Part shown: piece after piece, positions 36,302-47,160 of the stretch | Position numbering within the stretch: position 1 is the first letter of the stretch | Layout of the letters: every line of letters starts with the position of its first letter | Source: Acaryochloris sp. CCMEE 5410 | Lineage (GTDB): Bacteria > Cyanobacteriota > Cyanobacteriia > Thermosynechococcales > Thermosynechococcaceae | DNA length: 64,000 nt | Reading direction: 5' to 3' | Assembly: GCF_000238775.2 (NCBI RefSeq) | Contig: NZ_AFEJ02000004.1 | Location: forward strand, 1 to 64,000 | The notes under the pieces: generated by a model | The model's database searches: none | The model's input: only the letters and a program-made list of their open reading frames with translations | Told to the model about the DNA's origin: nothing | Translations under genes and position numbers: made by a program

Positions 36302-37660
36302 ATGGATTTTGAGCAAGCGAAGCGAATTATTAGCGAGTTATCCCTAGCAAAACGTGGGAAACGATTGAATTTTACTGGCGAAATAGCACTGAAAGCTGCA
36401 TGGGAAGATATTCCGATAGCGCAAGCTATTCAAGAACATCCATCTGGGGAGTCCACGACTCAAGGTTATGTTGCTAGTCGGATAGGTCCAGATCTGTGGA
36501 AATTTCTGTCTCAGGAACTAGGTGTAGAAGTAAAAAAGAAGAACTTACGTCTTGTCTTTGAAAAACTAGAAAACGAAGGCATGTTTTTGGCTATTGACAG
36601 AATCTCGGTAGACAAGGAAGACCAGCCTAAGTCTTGTCAAACGAAAGTTAGCCCAACCTCCAACATAACTATTTTAGGCAACTTGCCTCCAAATGTTCCC
36701 CGCTTTTATGGTAGAAATGATGACTTCCTTAAGTTAGCAGCCAACTTAACTCAAAATCGCTGTGTCGCTCTGGTTGGTGCTGCTGGCATTGGTAAGAGTG
36801 CTCTAGCGTCTATGTACGTGCAGCACATAACCTCAAAACCTCAGCCTGATTTTCAGCGTGTTATTTGGATATCCTTGCATCATGGACAGAGGGTAAGTGA
36901 GCTATTAGAGTCCCGATTTAAGGACGATGATTTTGAGACTCTACTTCAAGATACACGCTCTCTAATGGTGATTGACTGTGGTTCTACTGACCTAGAAGAA
37001 GATCAAGATTTCCAAGCGTTAGTCCATAAATTCTGCGTTGAGATATATAAAAGTTCTCTCTTGATTCTTAGTCGAAATATAGTCACGACAGTAAAGCAGC
37101 TAGCTAGTATTCAAAGGCCAGCAACGACAATCAAACTGAAAGGTTTAGCTGATCAAGATGCTCTTCGTATCTTGCAGGATCAGGGTATTCAGGGAGAGTC
37201 TGATTGCTATAGGCTAATTGAGTCCTATCGGGGTAATCCTCAACTGCTTCTACTTGCCTCAGAACGCATCAAGCGTTTTTGCGGAGGGAAGCTGGAGTCA
37301 TTTATGCTTCACAAAACCTCTTTTGCCAGTGATTATGTCAGGCGAGTGATTCGGGAATATGGGATGAATAAGCTTACGCCTACTGAACAGAGAGTACTCG
37401 ATGTATTGATTCAGTCAGACCAAGATACTCCTAAGTGGATTGCGTTTAGTGAATTAATGACGGAGTTATCTTCTGGTAGAGAGAATGCTTCAATGTCAGA
37501 ATTGATTGAGATTTTAGAGTCTTGGGAAGGCATGTCATTGATTGAGTCTAATAATAACCCGGACACTGGGGAAGCAACTTTTATTCTTCCCCCAGCTACT
37601 CGTAAGGTGCTAATGCGGAGAAATCTCAATGCCTTTGCCTCTCTATCTCAGCCTGCATAA
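36302..37660 (+). CDS. NB-ARC (STAND) ATPase with vWA-MoxR-associated N-terminal HTH domain
   Basis: STAND ATPases act as signal-sensing switches. Residues 1-95 match the cyanobacterial N-terminal domain that precedes NB-ARC modules (GPDLWKFLSQELGVEVKKKN). NB-ARC follows: FYGRNDDFLKL, P-loop ALVGAAGIGKSALA (about residue 155), Walker B SLMVIDCG, sensor LLILSRNIVTT, GLADQDALRIL and a winged-helix segment. At 452 residues there is no WD40 or TPR sensor array, so it is a minimal STAND. Its TAA shares one base with the ATG of the kinase gene (37660), so the two are translationally coupled and probably act together. Confidence 0.85.
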   Translation: MDFEQAKRIISELSLAKRGKRLNFTGEIALKAAWEDIPIAQAIQEHPSGESTTQGYVASRIGPDLWKFLSQELGVEVKKKNLRLVFEKLENEGMFLAIDRISVDKEDQPKSCQTKVSPTSNITILGNLPPNVPRFYGRNDDFLKLAANLTQNRCVALVGAAGIGKSALASMYVQHITSKPQPDFQRVIWISLHHGQRVSELLESRFKDDDFETLLQDTRSLMVIDCGSTDLEEDQDFQALVHKFCVEIYKSSLLILSRNIVTTVKQLASIQRPATTIKLKGLADQDALRILQDQGIQGESDCYRLIESYRGNPQLLLLASERIKRFCGGKLESFMLHKTSFASDYVRRVIREYGMNKLTPTEQRVLDVLIQSDQDTPKWIAFSELMTELSSGRENASMSELIEILESWEGMSLIESNNNPDTGEATFILPPATRKVLMRRNLNAFASLSQPA

Positions 37661-39378
37661 TGAGTTTTTGTATTAGTCCTTGGTGTTCTCAAAGACGGAA
37701 CCCAGACGAGGCAGAAGTTTGTCAATCTTGCGGAACGCCGTTGCTGATTAATGATCGGATTCGGTTGATTCGTCCCTTGAGAGAGTTTGTACCTTTAATA
37801 CCATCAGAGGTCTTTGAGGTAGAAGATCTAAAAGGGTCGTATGCGATTCCTCCGGGTCGAAGAGTTCTCAAAACCTTAAGAACCGTTGATGCTAAAAGAG
37901 TTGAGATGTTGGAGCGGGAAATTAGAGCGCTCCAGATGCTTAATGATCCTGGTATTCCTAAAGCAGACTTAGGTGATTTTTTTAAGTTTATACCGAATAA
38001 TTCAGGTTTTCCTCTGTATTGCATCTTAATGACGAAGCTAGATGGGCAAGACCTGGATAAGTGGATTGAGGAGAATGGTCGGATCTCTCAAGAAAAAGCA
38101 TTAGATTGGCTAAAGCAGTTTTTCCAACTTTTGCATAAGGTTCATGATGCTGGCTTTTTTCATCGAGACATTAAGCCATCGAATATCCTTCTTAAAGATG
38201 ATGGCACACTTGCTCTGATCGATTTTGGTGGTGTTCGAGAAGTTACAGAGAGTTTTCTGGCTAAAATTTCAGGCACAGGCGATGCAACGGGCTTAGAGCG
38301 TGAGCATGAAATCACAATCGTTCGTACCCCTCTGTTTTCTCCTCCAGAACAGATCAATGGCCGTGCAATTCCCCAGTCTGACTTTTATGCAGCAGGCCGC
38401 ACATTCGTTTGCTTGGTTACGGGACTGGATCTATTCGATATCCGTTTAGATGGAGATAACAAGAAACTGCTTTGGCGAGAGAAAGCACCCCATATTGACC
38501 CACCCTTGGCTGATTTTATTGATAAGTTGATGGCCCTTTCGCCCAAGAAGCGACCAAAAACAACAGAAGATATTTTAGATCAACTCGACCACCTTCCCAG
38601 GAGAATCAAAAGGTATCGTCGCTTCCATTCAAAGCCTTATCAGATAGTTGCAGTAGTACTCATCGCCTTAGTACTTTTTGGACTCTTCCAGGGCGGAAGA
38701 GTCGGTGCCTCACGGTATTTTTTCAGGCTTGCGGGCGAGAATGAAGGAGAAGGGAAACTGGAGTCTGCCAAGGAAAACTACGAACGTGCAATCTGGTTTG
38801 ATCCGGGTGACCAAGCAGCCTACAACAACTTAGCACTCGTCTGCAAGCGCTTATGGAAGTATCCCTGTGCCCTTGAAAACTTTGACAAAGCACTAGAGCT
38901 AAAACCTCATGAAGTGACGCTATACAACATAGGTTCGATTTATGACGATGCTCAAGATTATAAGGAAGCGAGACAGTATTATGAGAAATCAATCGAGGTG
39001 GGCCAAGGAAATTTTATTGCCCCAATCAATAATCTGGCGAGATTAGACATCTTAGAGAAGAACTATCAGAAAGCAGCTCAAGACACCGCAAAGGTACTGG
39101 GTCAATCAGAAGATCCGCAGATTAACGCTTCCTTATACAAGAACTTGGGGTGGGCGCAGTTTGAACTGGAACAATATGAGAAGGCTTCGATCAATCTCAA
39201 AAAAAGCATTGAACTACAGCCCGACGAAGCGAGCGCTCACTGTCTTTTAGCTAAAACGAAAAACAAACAAAACTATACCGCCAGGTCGGAATGGGAATCA
39301 TGCCTATTCCTAAATTCTGTAGTACCGGAAGTATGGACATGGAAACAGGAATTCATTGATCGATTAGATAAGCCTTAA
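37660..39378 (+). CDS. Ser/Thr protein kinase with zinc ribbon, membrane segment and TPR repeats
   Basis: Four N-terminal cysteines (CISPWC then CQSCG) form a zinc ribbon, a hallmark of cyanobacterial kinases. The kinase domain spans about 30-310: ATP-binding Lys in RRVLKTL, catalytic loop FHRDIKPSNILL, metal-binding DFG in LIDFGGVRE, and APE-like SPPEQ. One membrane helix follows (IVAVVLIALVLFGLFQG, about 330), then TPRs (AKENYERAIWFDPGDQAAYN, ALENFDKALELKPHEVTLYN, EKASINLKKSIELQPDEASA). The catalytic residues look intact. It is coupled to the NB-ARC gene and followed 16 bases later by a secreted-protein gene, suggesting a three-gene signalling operon. Confidence 0.9.
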   Translation: MSFCISPWCSQRRNPDEAEVCQSCGTPLLINDRIRLIRPLREFVPLIPSEVFEVEDLKGSYAIPPGRRVLKTLRTVDAKRVEMLEREIRALQMLNDPGIPKADLGDFFKFIPNNSGFPLYCILMTKLDGQDLDKWIEENGRISQEKALDWLKQFFQLLHKVHDAGFFHRDIKPSNILLKDDGTLALIDFGGVREVTESFLAKISGTGDATGLEREHEITIVRTPLFSPPEQINGRAIPQSDFYAAGRTFVCLVTGLDLFDIRLDGDNKKLLWREKAPHIDPPLADFIDKLMALSPKKRPKTTEDILDQLDHLPRRIKRYRRFHSKPYQIVAVVLIALVLFGLFQGGRVGASRYFFRLAGENEGEGKLESAKENYERAIWFDPGDQAAYNNLALVCKRLWKYPCALENFDKALELKPHEVTLYNIGSIYDDAQDYKEARQYYEKSIEVGQGNFIAPINNLARLDILEKNYQKAAQDTAKVLGQSEDPQINASLYKNLGWAQFELEQYEKASINLKKSIELQPDEASAHCLLAKTKNKQNYTARSEWESCLFLNSVVPEVWTWKQEFIDRLDKP

Positions 39379-39394
39379 CCTAGAAACTAATAAC

Positions 39395-40294
39395 ATGAAA
39401 ATAATGAATAAGCTTGTATTGATATGCACAACTTTTCTACTGGGGATGCCGGGAGTAGTCAGAGCTAGAGGGCACTTGCAAGCGGTTCGCTGTCAATCAA
39501 CGGTAGCTCGAATGTTGTCACCTGGCGACCAGCTTCATAAAAAGGGTCGCTTACTTTGTGCCCAAGATCGGCTGCAGCCAGCACCAAACCAGCAACCTAT
39601 TGTTGTTTGCCACAATCATCCAAAAATTCTGCGGGGAGGTAAGGATAAAGTTGCAAGTCATTGTTCCCCAGATCCGAAGGAAGAGCAGACTCGTGAGCGA
39701 TTTAAATACTTAAAAGGCCGTGGGTCTATCATCGAGAAGGGGCAACCCAGTCTAATCCGTCCGTTTGGGGTTATGGGATTGCATTCACGTCCTCGCTTAG
39801 TTTGGAACCCTATCCAGGGAGCGACGCATTACTCCATATCTGTGGAGGCTTTTAACGGGGAATGGGAGCTAATCGTTAATTCTGACAATAGTTTAAGCTA
39901 TCCACAGATATGGCCGGATATGGAGCCTGGTAACCTCTATAAGTTCACTATTTTCGCCTATAAAGATAAAAAAATTATCAGTTCAGACACAAGCAAAATA
40001 ATTCTTTTGCCCAAGAAGAAGATGGAATTAGTCAACGAGGCAGTTGCTCTCGCCCGCCAACTCCCACTATCTTCAATCGAAGAAGCAATAGAGCTTGATG
40101 CGATTTATATGTCTCAAAAGTTGTTGCACAACTCCATTGGTGTGCTGGAAAGCCTTCGAGAGAGCGGGCAGAGCAACCCTCAACTTGATCGGTTACTAGT
40201 GGATCGCTATATCCAGTCAGGACAACCCGAATTGGCTGATCCAATTCTTAAGGAGCTTCAACTGCCAACCAAAATAAAATTACTCCAGAAATAA
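39395..40294 (+). CDS. Secreted protein with fibronectin-like region, third gene of the signalling operon
   Basis: A signal peptide (MNKLVLICTTFLLGMPGVVRA) starts at ATG 39395 or a later in-frame ATG (39404, 39410). The mature part has a Cys-containing N-terminal region (CQSTVARMLSPGDQL) resembling small secreted cyanobacterial proteins. A beta-rich segment (PRLVWNPIQGATHYSISVEA, GNLYKFTIFAYKDKKI) looks like a fibronectin type III fold. A helical, TPR-like C-terminus follows. Its 3' end overlaps the opposing CHAT gene by 37 bases. It is probably an envelope partner of the kinase; the function is unknown. Confidence 0.7.
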   Translation: MKIMNKLVLICTTFLLGMPGVVRARGHLQAVRCQSTVARMLSPGDQLHKKGRLLCAQDRLQPAPNQQPIVVCHNHPKILRGGKDKVASHCSPDPKEEQTRERFKYLKGRGSIIEKGQPSLIRPFGVMGLHSRPRLVWNPIQGATHYSISVEAFNGEWELIVNSDNSLSYPQIWPDMEPGNLYKFTIFAYKDKKIISSDTSKIILLPKKKMELVNEAVALARQLPLSSIEEAIELDAIYMSQKLLHNSIGVLESLRESGQSNPQLDRLLVDRYIQSGQPELADPILKELQLPTKIKLLQK

Positions 40295-41653
40295 GGGTGA
40301 GAGTATTGAGAGTTCATGAGCTGGATTTGGGCTTGTTGCAAGGCTTTTGGTTTTGATAAGCCATCTCTCAGTCCTTGGTAAAACAGGGTGATTAAGTCAG
40401 CAGTTGCAGATGAGTCAGCTAACCACAAGGACGCCAGGGTATTGCGTGAGCCAGCCTGAATTGTCAAGCCTGCGATGCCTAACGCTGACCTTCTATCTCC
40501 CTTGGCTGTTTGACAGGCACTGAGGATTAACAGCTCAAGAGAGGCTTGCCCTAATTCACTTTTTTGGCTGATCAGACTATGAAACTCATTCGCATTGATC
40601 GGCCCGTCAAAGGCTAAAATCATTGTCCTTTCAGGGTCAGAACTAAATTGTCCGTGGCTAGCGACATGGATGATTGGAATATCATTTTGTAGTTTGGACT
40701 GGAATCGATCAGTCGTAAATTCGCTATTGAGTAAATAGGTGATTTGATTGGAGAATTTTGTAACACCATTCAGCTCGTCTTTAACTTCTGGTAACGCTTC
40801 TAAGCCACCAGGAACATATGGACTACTGAAGCTGGGAGAAGTTTCTGACAGCCCAGCAAACAGGACATTCAGCTTCTCAAGATTCTGAGGTTGGACAGGT
40901 TGTAGTTGGGCATTGAGGGCATTAGTCACGCTATAGTTTTCGATCAAATATTGTTGACCATCGTGCAGCATATTGATGGGCAGATTTTGAAAGGTGCTGT
41001 CCAAAACGAATAGCAAGTCGCCAGAATCAGGTATGTGCTCCTTAAATGGAGCAAAGAGCTGGCGGTAGAGGGCTTGTGTATTCTGCTGGATAGTCTCTGT
41101 TGATATTTGTCCTAACACCTCGGTATCTAGGTTTTCTAGCAAATTAAAGAGTTTTTGTTGAACTAGCGAGGAATTCGGCTTGTGTCTAAATATCCCATTC
41201 TGGGTTTGGGCAATAACTTCGACGTGCCCATTGAGTTCAAAAATGTGGATTGTGGCATCATAGCGAGAATTCTGTTGATTGTTTGTCTGAATGGCAGTTA
41301 GCTTGCTGCATTTGAGATAATTTTCCAGCTCTGCCACTTGCAGTTGTTGTTTCGTCTCCAGGATTAGCTCAAGATCTGGAGTGTCAGAGGATAGGAGAAG
41401 CCCCATATAGTTTTTGTAAACAGGTTCAACGCTCTCTTTGTAGTTGAATCGGAGATCTGAATTGGCTGAAATAAGTTTGGTCCGTACCTGATCCAAGTGC
41501 TTAATGGTGGTATCGTATGCTGTGATCGCGTTTGTTTCCTCACCCCGTTGTTGGTGTATTTGAGCAATTTGCCATGACCATTGGTAAGCAAGATGGTCGT
41601 CTTGGATAACTTGGGCTAATTCGAGTGCTTTGGCAAACACTTTATTCGCATCA

Positions 41654-41659
41654 TCTAAT
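41654..41659. repeat. Target-site duplication, left copy (TCTAAT)
   Basis: It is identical to 43477-43482 and directly abuts the IS ends. Removing one copy with the IS restores the host gene's frame. Confidence 0.85.
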
Positions 41660-43476
41660 CTTGGCATTCGCGTTATCCAAGTCTGAATAAATGTCTTGCC
41701 TCATCCTCTTGTAATTTAAGCCTCATCAGCACTTGACTCAAGACTGGAGTAGATATCAGGGGGCAAGCCTAGAAGTTCTACAATTCTTTGTTGCAGTGAA
41801 GTTAACGGAGAGACATGTCCATATTCTTCGTCTTTTACGCCAAGAATGGTCAGAGATATGTCCTTAAACGCCCTTAGAATTCTTTCTGTAGTGGGTCGGG
41901 TAGTGGCGCGTTTTGGATTTCCAGGGAAGAGTCCAAACAATTTTCGTTCTGTTGCTTTAATCGACGTTGAACAACGAACTCAATTAACGTCAAGATCCGC
42001 AATCCCAGACTCAGTAAATGCATCAATCCTTTGGCTTGGTCATCCCTTTGCACGAAGAGTGGAGATGCCCCGAGGGGCTTACCTTTTAAGCGAGAGAACC
42101 CACCTTCTTGAATCCAAGCGTTCCGAACAGTCAAGACAGCTTCCTCAAATGACAACTCTTCAAGGGAGCATTCGTGACGTAAACCCGCCAGCCAAAGCGT
42201 TGTTGTGTTGTCTCAACTGCGGCTTCTATGAGTGTAACTTTGGTGATTTGGTAGCGCTCTTTCTGTTGCTTTACCGCTGGGTGATACTCATAGCTATATT
42301 CAATCAATCCCTCAACGCGATGGGCTTTAAGGATGGCGTTAGCCTTCTGTTGAAGCTCTGAGAGGCTGCGAACTTGTCGCTTACCGCGTCCAACGGCAGG
42401 TGTCAGTGCGTTTAACTTTTGGGTTGCTCGTTTAAGTCGCTGCTCCAGACCCCGCTGTTGCTGTTGGGCATGAGCAGGAGAATGGACTAAAAATACTCGT
42501 TCGGTCCACTCTACTGTGTTGCCATCCGCTTGATGATGCTCCTGCTTTCTGGATAACTCATATCCCGTGGCAATTTCCTGGGGGTGTCCTTTCTCATCAA
42601 GACGATGAACTCTCAATAGAGGAGACTCGTTGGCAACTGCATCAATGAGTCCTTGTTCCAGCAACTCAGGTACTGAACCCACCCTCGCTAAGGGCGTCAG
42701 GTAATAATGTTGTTGCTGATGAATTCGGGCCCGTGTGGCTTGGGCACCCATCTTACAATCACCTACCCACAGTAACCCTAGCCGAGTAAAGCTTTGGCGG
42801 ACTTGCTCGAAAATCGGTAGGTACAGTCCGTCATCAGCTTGCTCCCCCGAAACAATGTGAGTCGCCAATGGCATACCCAATGGGTCTAGGCTGGCTAGCA
42901 TGGCTTTGAGATGAGGAAGGCTCGGATCATCTTTGCTATGACCAAACTGGAATAGTCCGTCCTCATGAACCAGATGGACACCAGAAACTGTGGTCGCATC
43001 AAGACGAACACGATAACGGTCTAACTTATAAATACGGAGGGTTTGACTATTAAGGTCCCCTCAATTTGTTGCCAGTACTCTGGCTGACTCAACTTACTCA
43101 ATACGATGCCCAGGCGGTCATCGGTAAAGTCTGTCTCCCGTAATGTCAGACCACAGACTTGGGCAATCATGGTGCTGCGTTGCTTGACCCAGTCTCGAAC
43201 GACTACTTTGCGGTGGTCGCCTTCGGAAAGGATGTAGGAAAGCCAGATCACAATCACCCACCCCCAATCTAAGCCTTCCTGTTTCCAGTGGCGGGGAAGA
43301 TGTTTGTTGAGCACTTCTGGTAAGCCCATTTGCATCATCATGTGCAGCAGGAGCACTACATCATCAATACGCTCAGTCGTAACAGTAAGTTGATCTGCCA
43401 TGCCACTGTCCTAGCTTGATTGCTAGACGAGCATACGCTGAATATCTTTATGCGATCCGATTACGCGAACGTCAAG
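41660..43476 (-). mobile_element. IS1634-family insertion sequence, 1817 bp, transposase frameshifted
   Basis: The ends are imperfect 18-bp inverted repeats: CTTGGCATTCGCGTTATC at 41660 and CTTGACGTTCGCGTAATC read inward from 43476 (15 of 18 match). A 6-bp target duplication, TCTAAT on the plus strand, flanks it at 41654-41659 and 43477-43482. The transposase reads in four frames: 43401-43021, then to 42131, 41874 and 41716. It starts MADQLTVTTERIDDVVLLLH and includes HIVSGEQADDGLYLPIFEQ and LLWVGDCKMGA. Three single-base losses (GGGG near 43057, CCC near 42166, AAA near 41957) break it, so this copy cannot make full transposase. Confidence 0.9.
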
Positions 43477-43482
43477 TCTAAT
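43477..43482. repeat. Target-site duplication, right copy (TCTAAT)
   Basis: It is identical to 41654-41659, on the other side of the IS. Confidence 0.85.
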
Positions 43483-44556
43483 TGATCTGATTGTAAATAG
43501 AGTTTTCCAAAAACCCCATATGCTCGTGACAAGAGCCTTCTATCTCCAAATGATTCGGCCTGACGTAATGCCGTTTTAGCCAAGCTATAGGCAAGACTAA
43601 GATTATTGTTGCTGTTGGGTATCGCAAGTGAGTCAAAGTCTGGTAACAGATAACTTAATTTGAGCTTGAGATTAATTGCCTCATTTGTTGAAAATTGGCT
43701 AAAGTCAGCGGAAATTAAATCCTTAATGTAGGGGCTAATGAGGTTTTGTGGTTGGTTGTATGTGTCGATAAGTACTGGTGAGTTACTTTGCCCTAAATGT
43801 AGAAGGAGTTGCAGGGTATTGAGTTGAGCATGAATCCGATCCTCGGATGAACTCTCTGCAACAGATTGGTAATTAGCTATGGCAGCTTCAGCATATTGTT
43901 GTGCCTTATTTAAGGTATTGGCTTGACTAACCGAATTGCTAGAAATAGAAAATTGATTATAGGCTTGCTTATATAAAGATTGATAAGTATTGGCAAGCTC
44001 TAATGTGATGGTATAGCGATCTTCATTATTCAGTAAATCTGCATAATGTAATCCTTGCTTGAGAACTATTTCAGATGCTTCTAACTGACCCAATAACCGC
44101 AAAATATTACCCAGATTGTGGAAAGCTATAGCTTTTTGACTCTGATCAATATCAAGTGACTTCTCTAAGGCTACCTTTAGCTCTTCTTGATTGGTTTGGC
44201 TTAACCTGCGGCAAATTTCTTTATTGAGACTGAGTACTTGGGTCAAATTATTACAAGCAGAGTAGTACTGCCCCATTTGCTTGTAAGCGAGGCTTTGATT
44301 GATAAGGGTGCCGTAAATACCAGTGGTATAGTTTGACCCCTCATAGATAGCCTGAGCTTGTTGAAGTACTTGTAATGCTTTTCCAGGATTTCCAGATTCT
44401 AGGAGTTGTAATCCTTGTTGGTTTAGTGTGTTGGCTTGTTTGACAGATCTCTCTGATGCGATTGCTGGTAGTATCAGGCTTTGACCTAACAAGAGGAAAA
44501 GCAGAAATTGTATTCCTTGATGTAAACCAAACTTCATTGTTTTTCTATATAAAGCA

Positions 44557-47085
44557 TTAGGCTTGAGGTTGGATATTCTGGGAGGGTTGATCGCAGCTTA
44601 TTGGATTAGCCGCAACTGAGTTTGAGGCTTTACTTGGTTTAACAATCAATCTATAGTTTCCATCCTCCAGCTTTTGCCACCCTGTAGCCTCAACAACAAG
44701 GGGGGTGGATGATTTCACTTTGGAGGGGATTTTCGCGAAATCAGATGATCCGACCTCCCATTTCCAAATCTTAGATGATTGAGAGTGAGTGTCCTCTGGA
44801 AGTCCACCAGTGCCTAGAACCACAAATTCGCTGATTTTACCTGAAGGATTACAAACCGAAGCGATCTTAGGTGTGGAAGTAATATCGGGGGCAGGGGCAG
44901 TTGTTTCTTCTGAATCTATTTCCTCAACAATGATATCCACGTTGCCATTAGACTGTAAACCCGCATCCGAAGAGACACTGACTAAAACATCAGGACCAAA
45001 GTAGACCGCTAGGGCATTAATCAAAATATTGCCACCTTGAGCATCTTCAGCCTCAGCAGTAATACTGCTATTTCCTAGGGCAACCACGAAATCAGCAATA
45101 GCAGTTATATTTCCACCCTTACCCTGTTTTATCGCTGACGCAGATATCGAACCGTTTTCAAGGAGCAAAATATCGGCAAAGAGAACGACATTGCCACCAT
45201 TACCACCATTTGTGATGCCCGAAATTCTCCCACTATTGGTGACCGTGATATTCTTAGCAACAATCTTAAGTTGCCCTGCGTTACCTGGCCCATCATTCTT
45301 GACAGTAATATCTGCTCCGTCAGAGACTTCCAAATTTCTTGTTTTTATAAACACACTTCCAGATTCACCAGTGGGAGTTGGAGGTAAACCAAGACCAATC
45401 CGAGTAACTGGATCAAGAAGATTGGCAGAAGAATCAATTAGGCTTGGATTAATAGAACCAGGGATTCTACCACTTACTTTGACGAAATCCGAGGCTTGGA
45501 TCGTCACATTCCCGGCTGATCCGTTAGCGAAAGTTGATGCAGTTATACGTCCACCATTATCCACTGTTAAAGTGCGAGTGCTTATAACGACGCTGCCACC
45601 GTCTCCATTTCCATTAGATTGAGATGTAATTGCACTTGCAATAATACCAACTGGGTTAAAACCAGTTACAGATATATTCTCAGCCTCTATAATCGTATCC
45701 CCACCATCAGCATTGACATATCCTGTGTTGCTGAGTTGACCACCATCTTTGACAGCAAGATTCTGGGTACTCAACAAGATGTCTCCAGCACGACCATTTG
45801 CAGATGCAGTTGTCCCAACAATACTTCCAATGGGGAATAGAGGATCAAAGGAAGATTCACCTGTAACTTCTACTGATTTTTCCGAGTTGATTTTGATATT
45901 ACCAGCGGTGGCAGAGCTAAAAGAGCGAGTAAAAACGGTTGACTTAAAATCAACGAGTAATTTTTTTGATGAAATCTTTATATCAGCTCCTTTCCCTGTA
46001 GAAAAAGCTTGAGTAAGCAAACCTCTCAAAGATCGAAAAAAGCCTGGGAACTGAGGGGTGAATTGGGTGTCACCTACTAGAGAAACAGTATCTTCTGCCG
46101 AAACACTTATATTCCCTCCAGAATTAGCACCATAATTGTCAATTAAAGCAAGTGAGGAATCAGTGATAGTAACATTTTCGCCAAATACATTAATTTTACT
46201 ATTACCCAATCCACTTGCATTTAGTAATGATAGTTTTGCAAGTCTAATGTTTCCTTGTTTTACATTCTTTAATTCTGAAAATGACACTTCTAAAGGCAAA
46301 CCACTATCGAGCTTGAGTTCACCAGAAATAATACTACCGATTTCAATTTGACCTGAAGGACTAGTTAACACTCCTCCTTCAAAATTTACGTTCCCACCGA
46401 TTAAAGATAAAGTTTTTGTGGGTTTAACTTGTAATCCTGTTGGTAATGCTCCACTTGTTGAAGGAGGTAGAAATGGAGTACCAGTTGAAAAGAAGTTGTG
46501 ACCTGGCCCTTGTACTTCTATCGAACTAGTACTTCCATTAAAACCTAACCCAATGATCTGAGGATCTTTAACGCTTAAGAGTGGCTTTGCTGAACTCCCG
46601 CTAAAAATTGTCCCGTCTTGTAACTTAAAATAATCAGCAGTTGTTGCTAGAAATGAACCATTTAGATCCAAGGTAGCATCTGGCCCAAAGACGATTCCAT
46701 TTGGGTTCAGTAGAAATAAGTCAGCTTTACCTAAGACTCCTAGCTTTTCAAATAAATTTGAACGACTGCTGCCTGTTACTCGGGCCAGGATGGCATCTAT
46801 ACCAGTTGGATTAGTAAAATATGCCCCTCGACCTGTCTCTATACTAAACTCTTGAAAACTATGAAACTGAGATGATCCACGATTTGCTCCACCTTGGATT
46901 AAATCACTTGGAGTACTGTTGATAATTTGATTTGGAATTACTACAGATCGCTCATTCCCCAAGCTTGTATCTGGTATTATCTGAGCGCTAGCAAAAGCGA
47001 GTTCAATGAATAGAGTATATATTAATAAAAAAAACTTAATACATACGATATTTACTATTGTCTTTTTATAGAAATAACTCTGCAT
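44557..47085 (-). CDS. Filamentous-haemagglutinin-type two-partner-secretion exoprotein
   Basis: TpsA-type proteins are exported through an outer-membrane TpsB pore and act in adhesion or competition. This 842-residue protein has an N-terminal hydrophobic signal and the TPS domain: RGSSQFHSFQEFSIETGRGA, then NPTGIDAILARVTG, LFLLNPNGIVFGPDA and LDLNGSFLATTAD. A long beta-helix of Asn/Gly-rich repeats follows (IKINSEKSVEVTGES, GNVTIQASDFVKVSG). The C-terminus (VVEATGWQKLEDGNYRLI) is typical of cyanobacterial members. No TpsB gene is seen in the window. The gene precedes the TPR-CHAT gene, a pairing seen in cyanobacteria. Confidence 0.85.
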   Translation of the reverse strand: MQSYFYKKTIVNIVCIKFFLLIYTLFIELAFASAQIIPDTSLGNERSVVIPNQIINSTPSDLIQGGANRGSSQFHSFQEFSIETGRGAYFTNPTGIDAILARVTGSSRSNLFEKLGVLGKADLFLLNPNGIVFGPDATLDLNGSFLATTADYFKLQDGTIFSGSSAKPLLSVKDPQIIGLGFNGSTSSIEVQGPGHNFFSTGTPFLPPSTSGALPTGLQVKPTKTLSLIGGNVNFEGGVLTSPSGQIEIGSIISGELKLDSGLPLEVSFSELKNVKQGNIRLAKLSLLNASGLGNSKINVFGENVTITDSSLALIDNYGANSGGNISVSAEDTVSLVGDTQFTPQFPGFFRSLRGLLTQAFSTGKGADIKISSKKLLVDFKSTVFTRSFSSATAGNIKINSEKSVEVTGESSFDPLFPIGSIVGTTASANGRAGDILLSTQNLAVKDGGQLSNTGYVNADGGDTIIEAENISVTGFNPVGIIASAITSQSNGNGDGGSVVISTRTLTVDNGGRITASTFANGSAGNVTIQASDFVKVSGRIPGSINPSLIDSSANLLDPVTRIGLGLPPTPTGESGSVFIKTRNLEVSDGADITVKNDGPGNAGQLKIVAKNITVTNSGRISGITNGGNGGNVVLFADILLLENGSISASAIKQGKGGNITAIADFVVALGNSSITAEAEDAQGGNILINALAVYFGPDVLVSVSSDAGLQSNGNVDIIVEEIDSEETTAPAPDITSTPKIASVCNPSGKISEFVVLGTGGLPEDTHSQSSKIWKWEVGSSDFAKIPSKVKSSTPLVVEATGWQKLEDGNYRLIVKPSKASNSVAANPISCDQPSQNIQPQA

Positions 47086-47160
47086 AAATCTAAATTTAAT
47101 TTTTGTAATACCGAAAATTTTAGTCTATGGTCATGCGAAGTTACTTGTTACTACATAAAA

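Larger units (their letters stand above)
40258..44537 (-). pseudogene. TPR-CHAT caspase-like protease gene interrupted by an IS1634-family element
   Basis: CHAT proteins are caspase-like peptidases used in signalling and conflict systems. The 5' part (from ATG 44537; signal peptide ending LPAIASE, then TPRs) stops inside the IS. The 3' part (40258-41653 and flank) has the last TPR and CHAT domain, with catalytic His in IIHVASHGQFS (residue 338 of that fragment) and Cys in LILSACQTAKGD (385). Deleting 41660-43482 (IS plus one ATTAGA copy) restores YLQSDQLDDANKVFAKALEL in frame, giving an uninterrupted 818-residue protein. The gene is inactive as written but was intact until a recent insertion. 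It lies 19 bp downstream of the exoprotein gene on the same strand. Confidence 0.9.
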
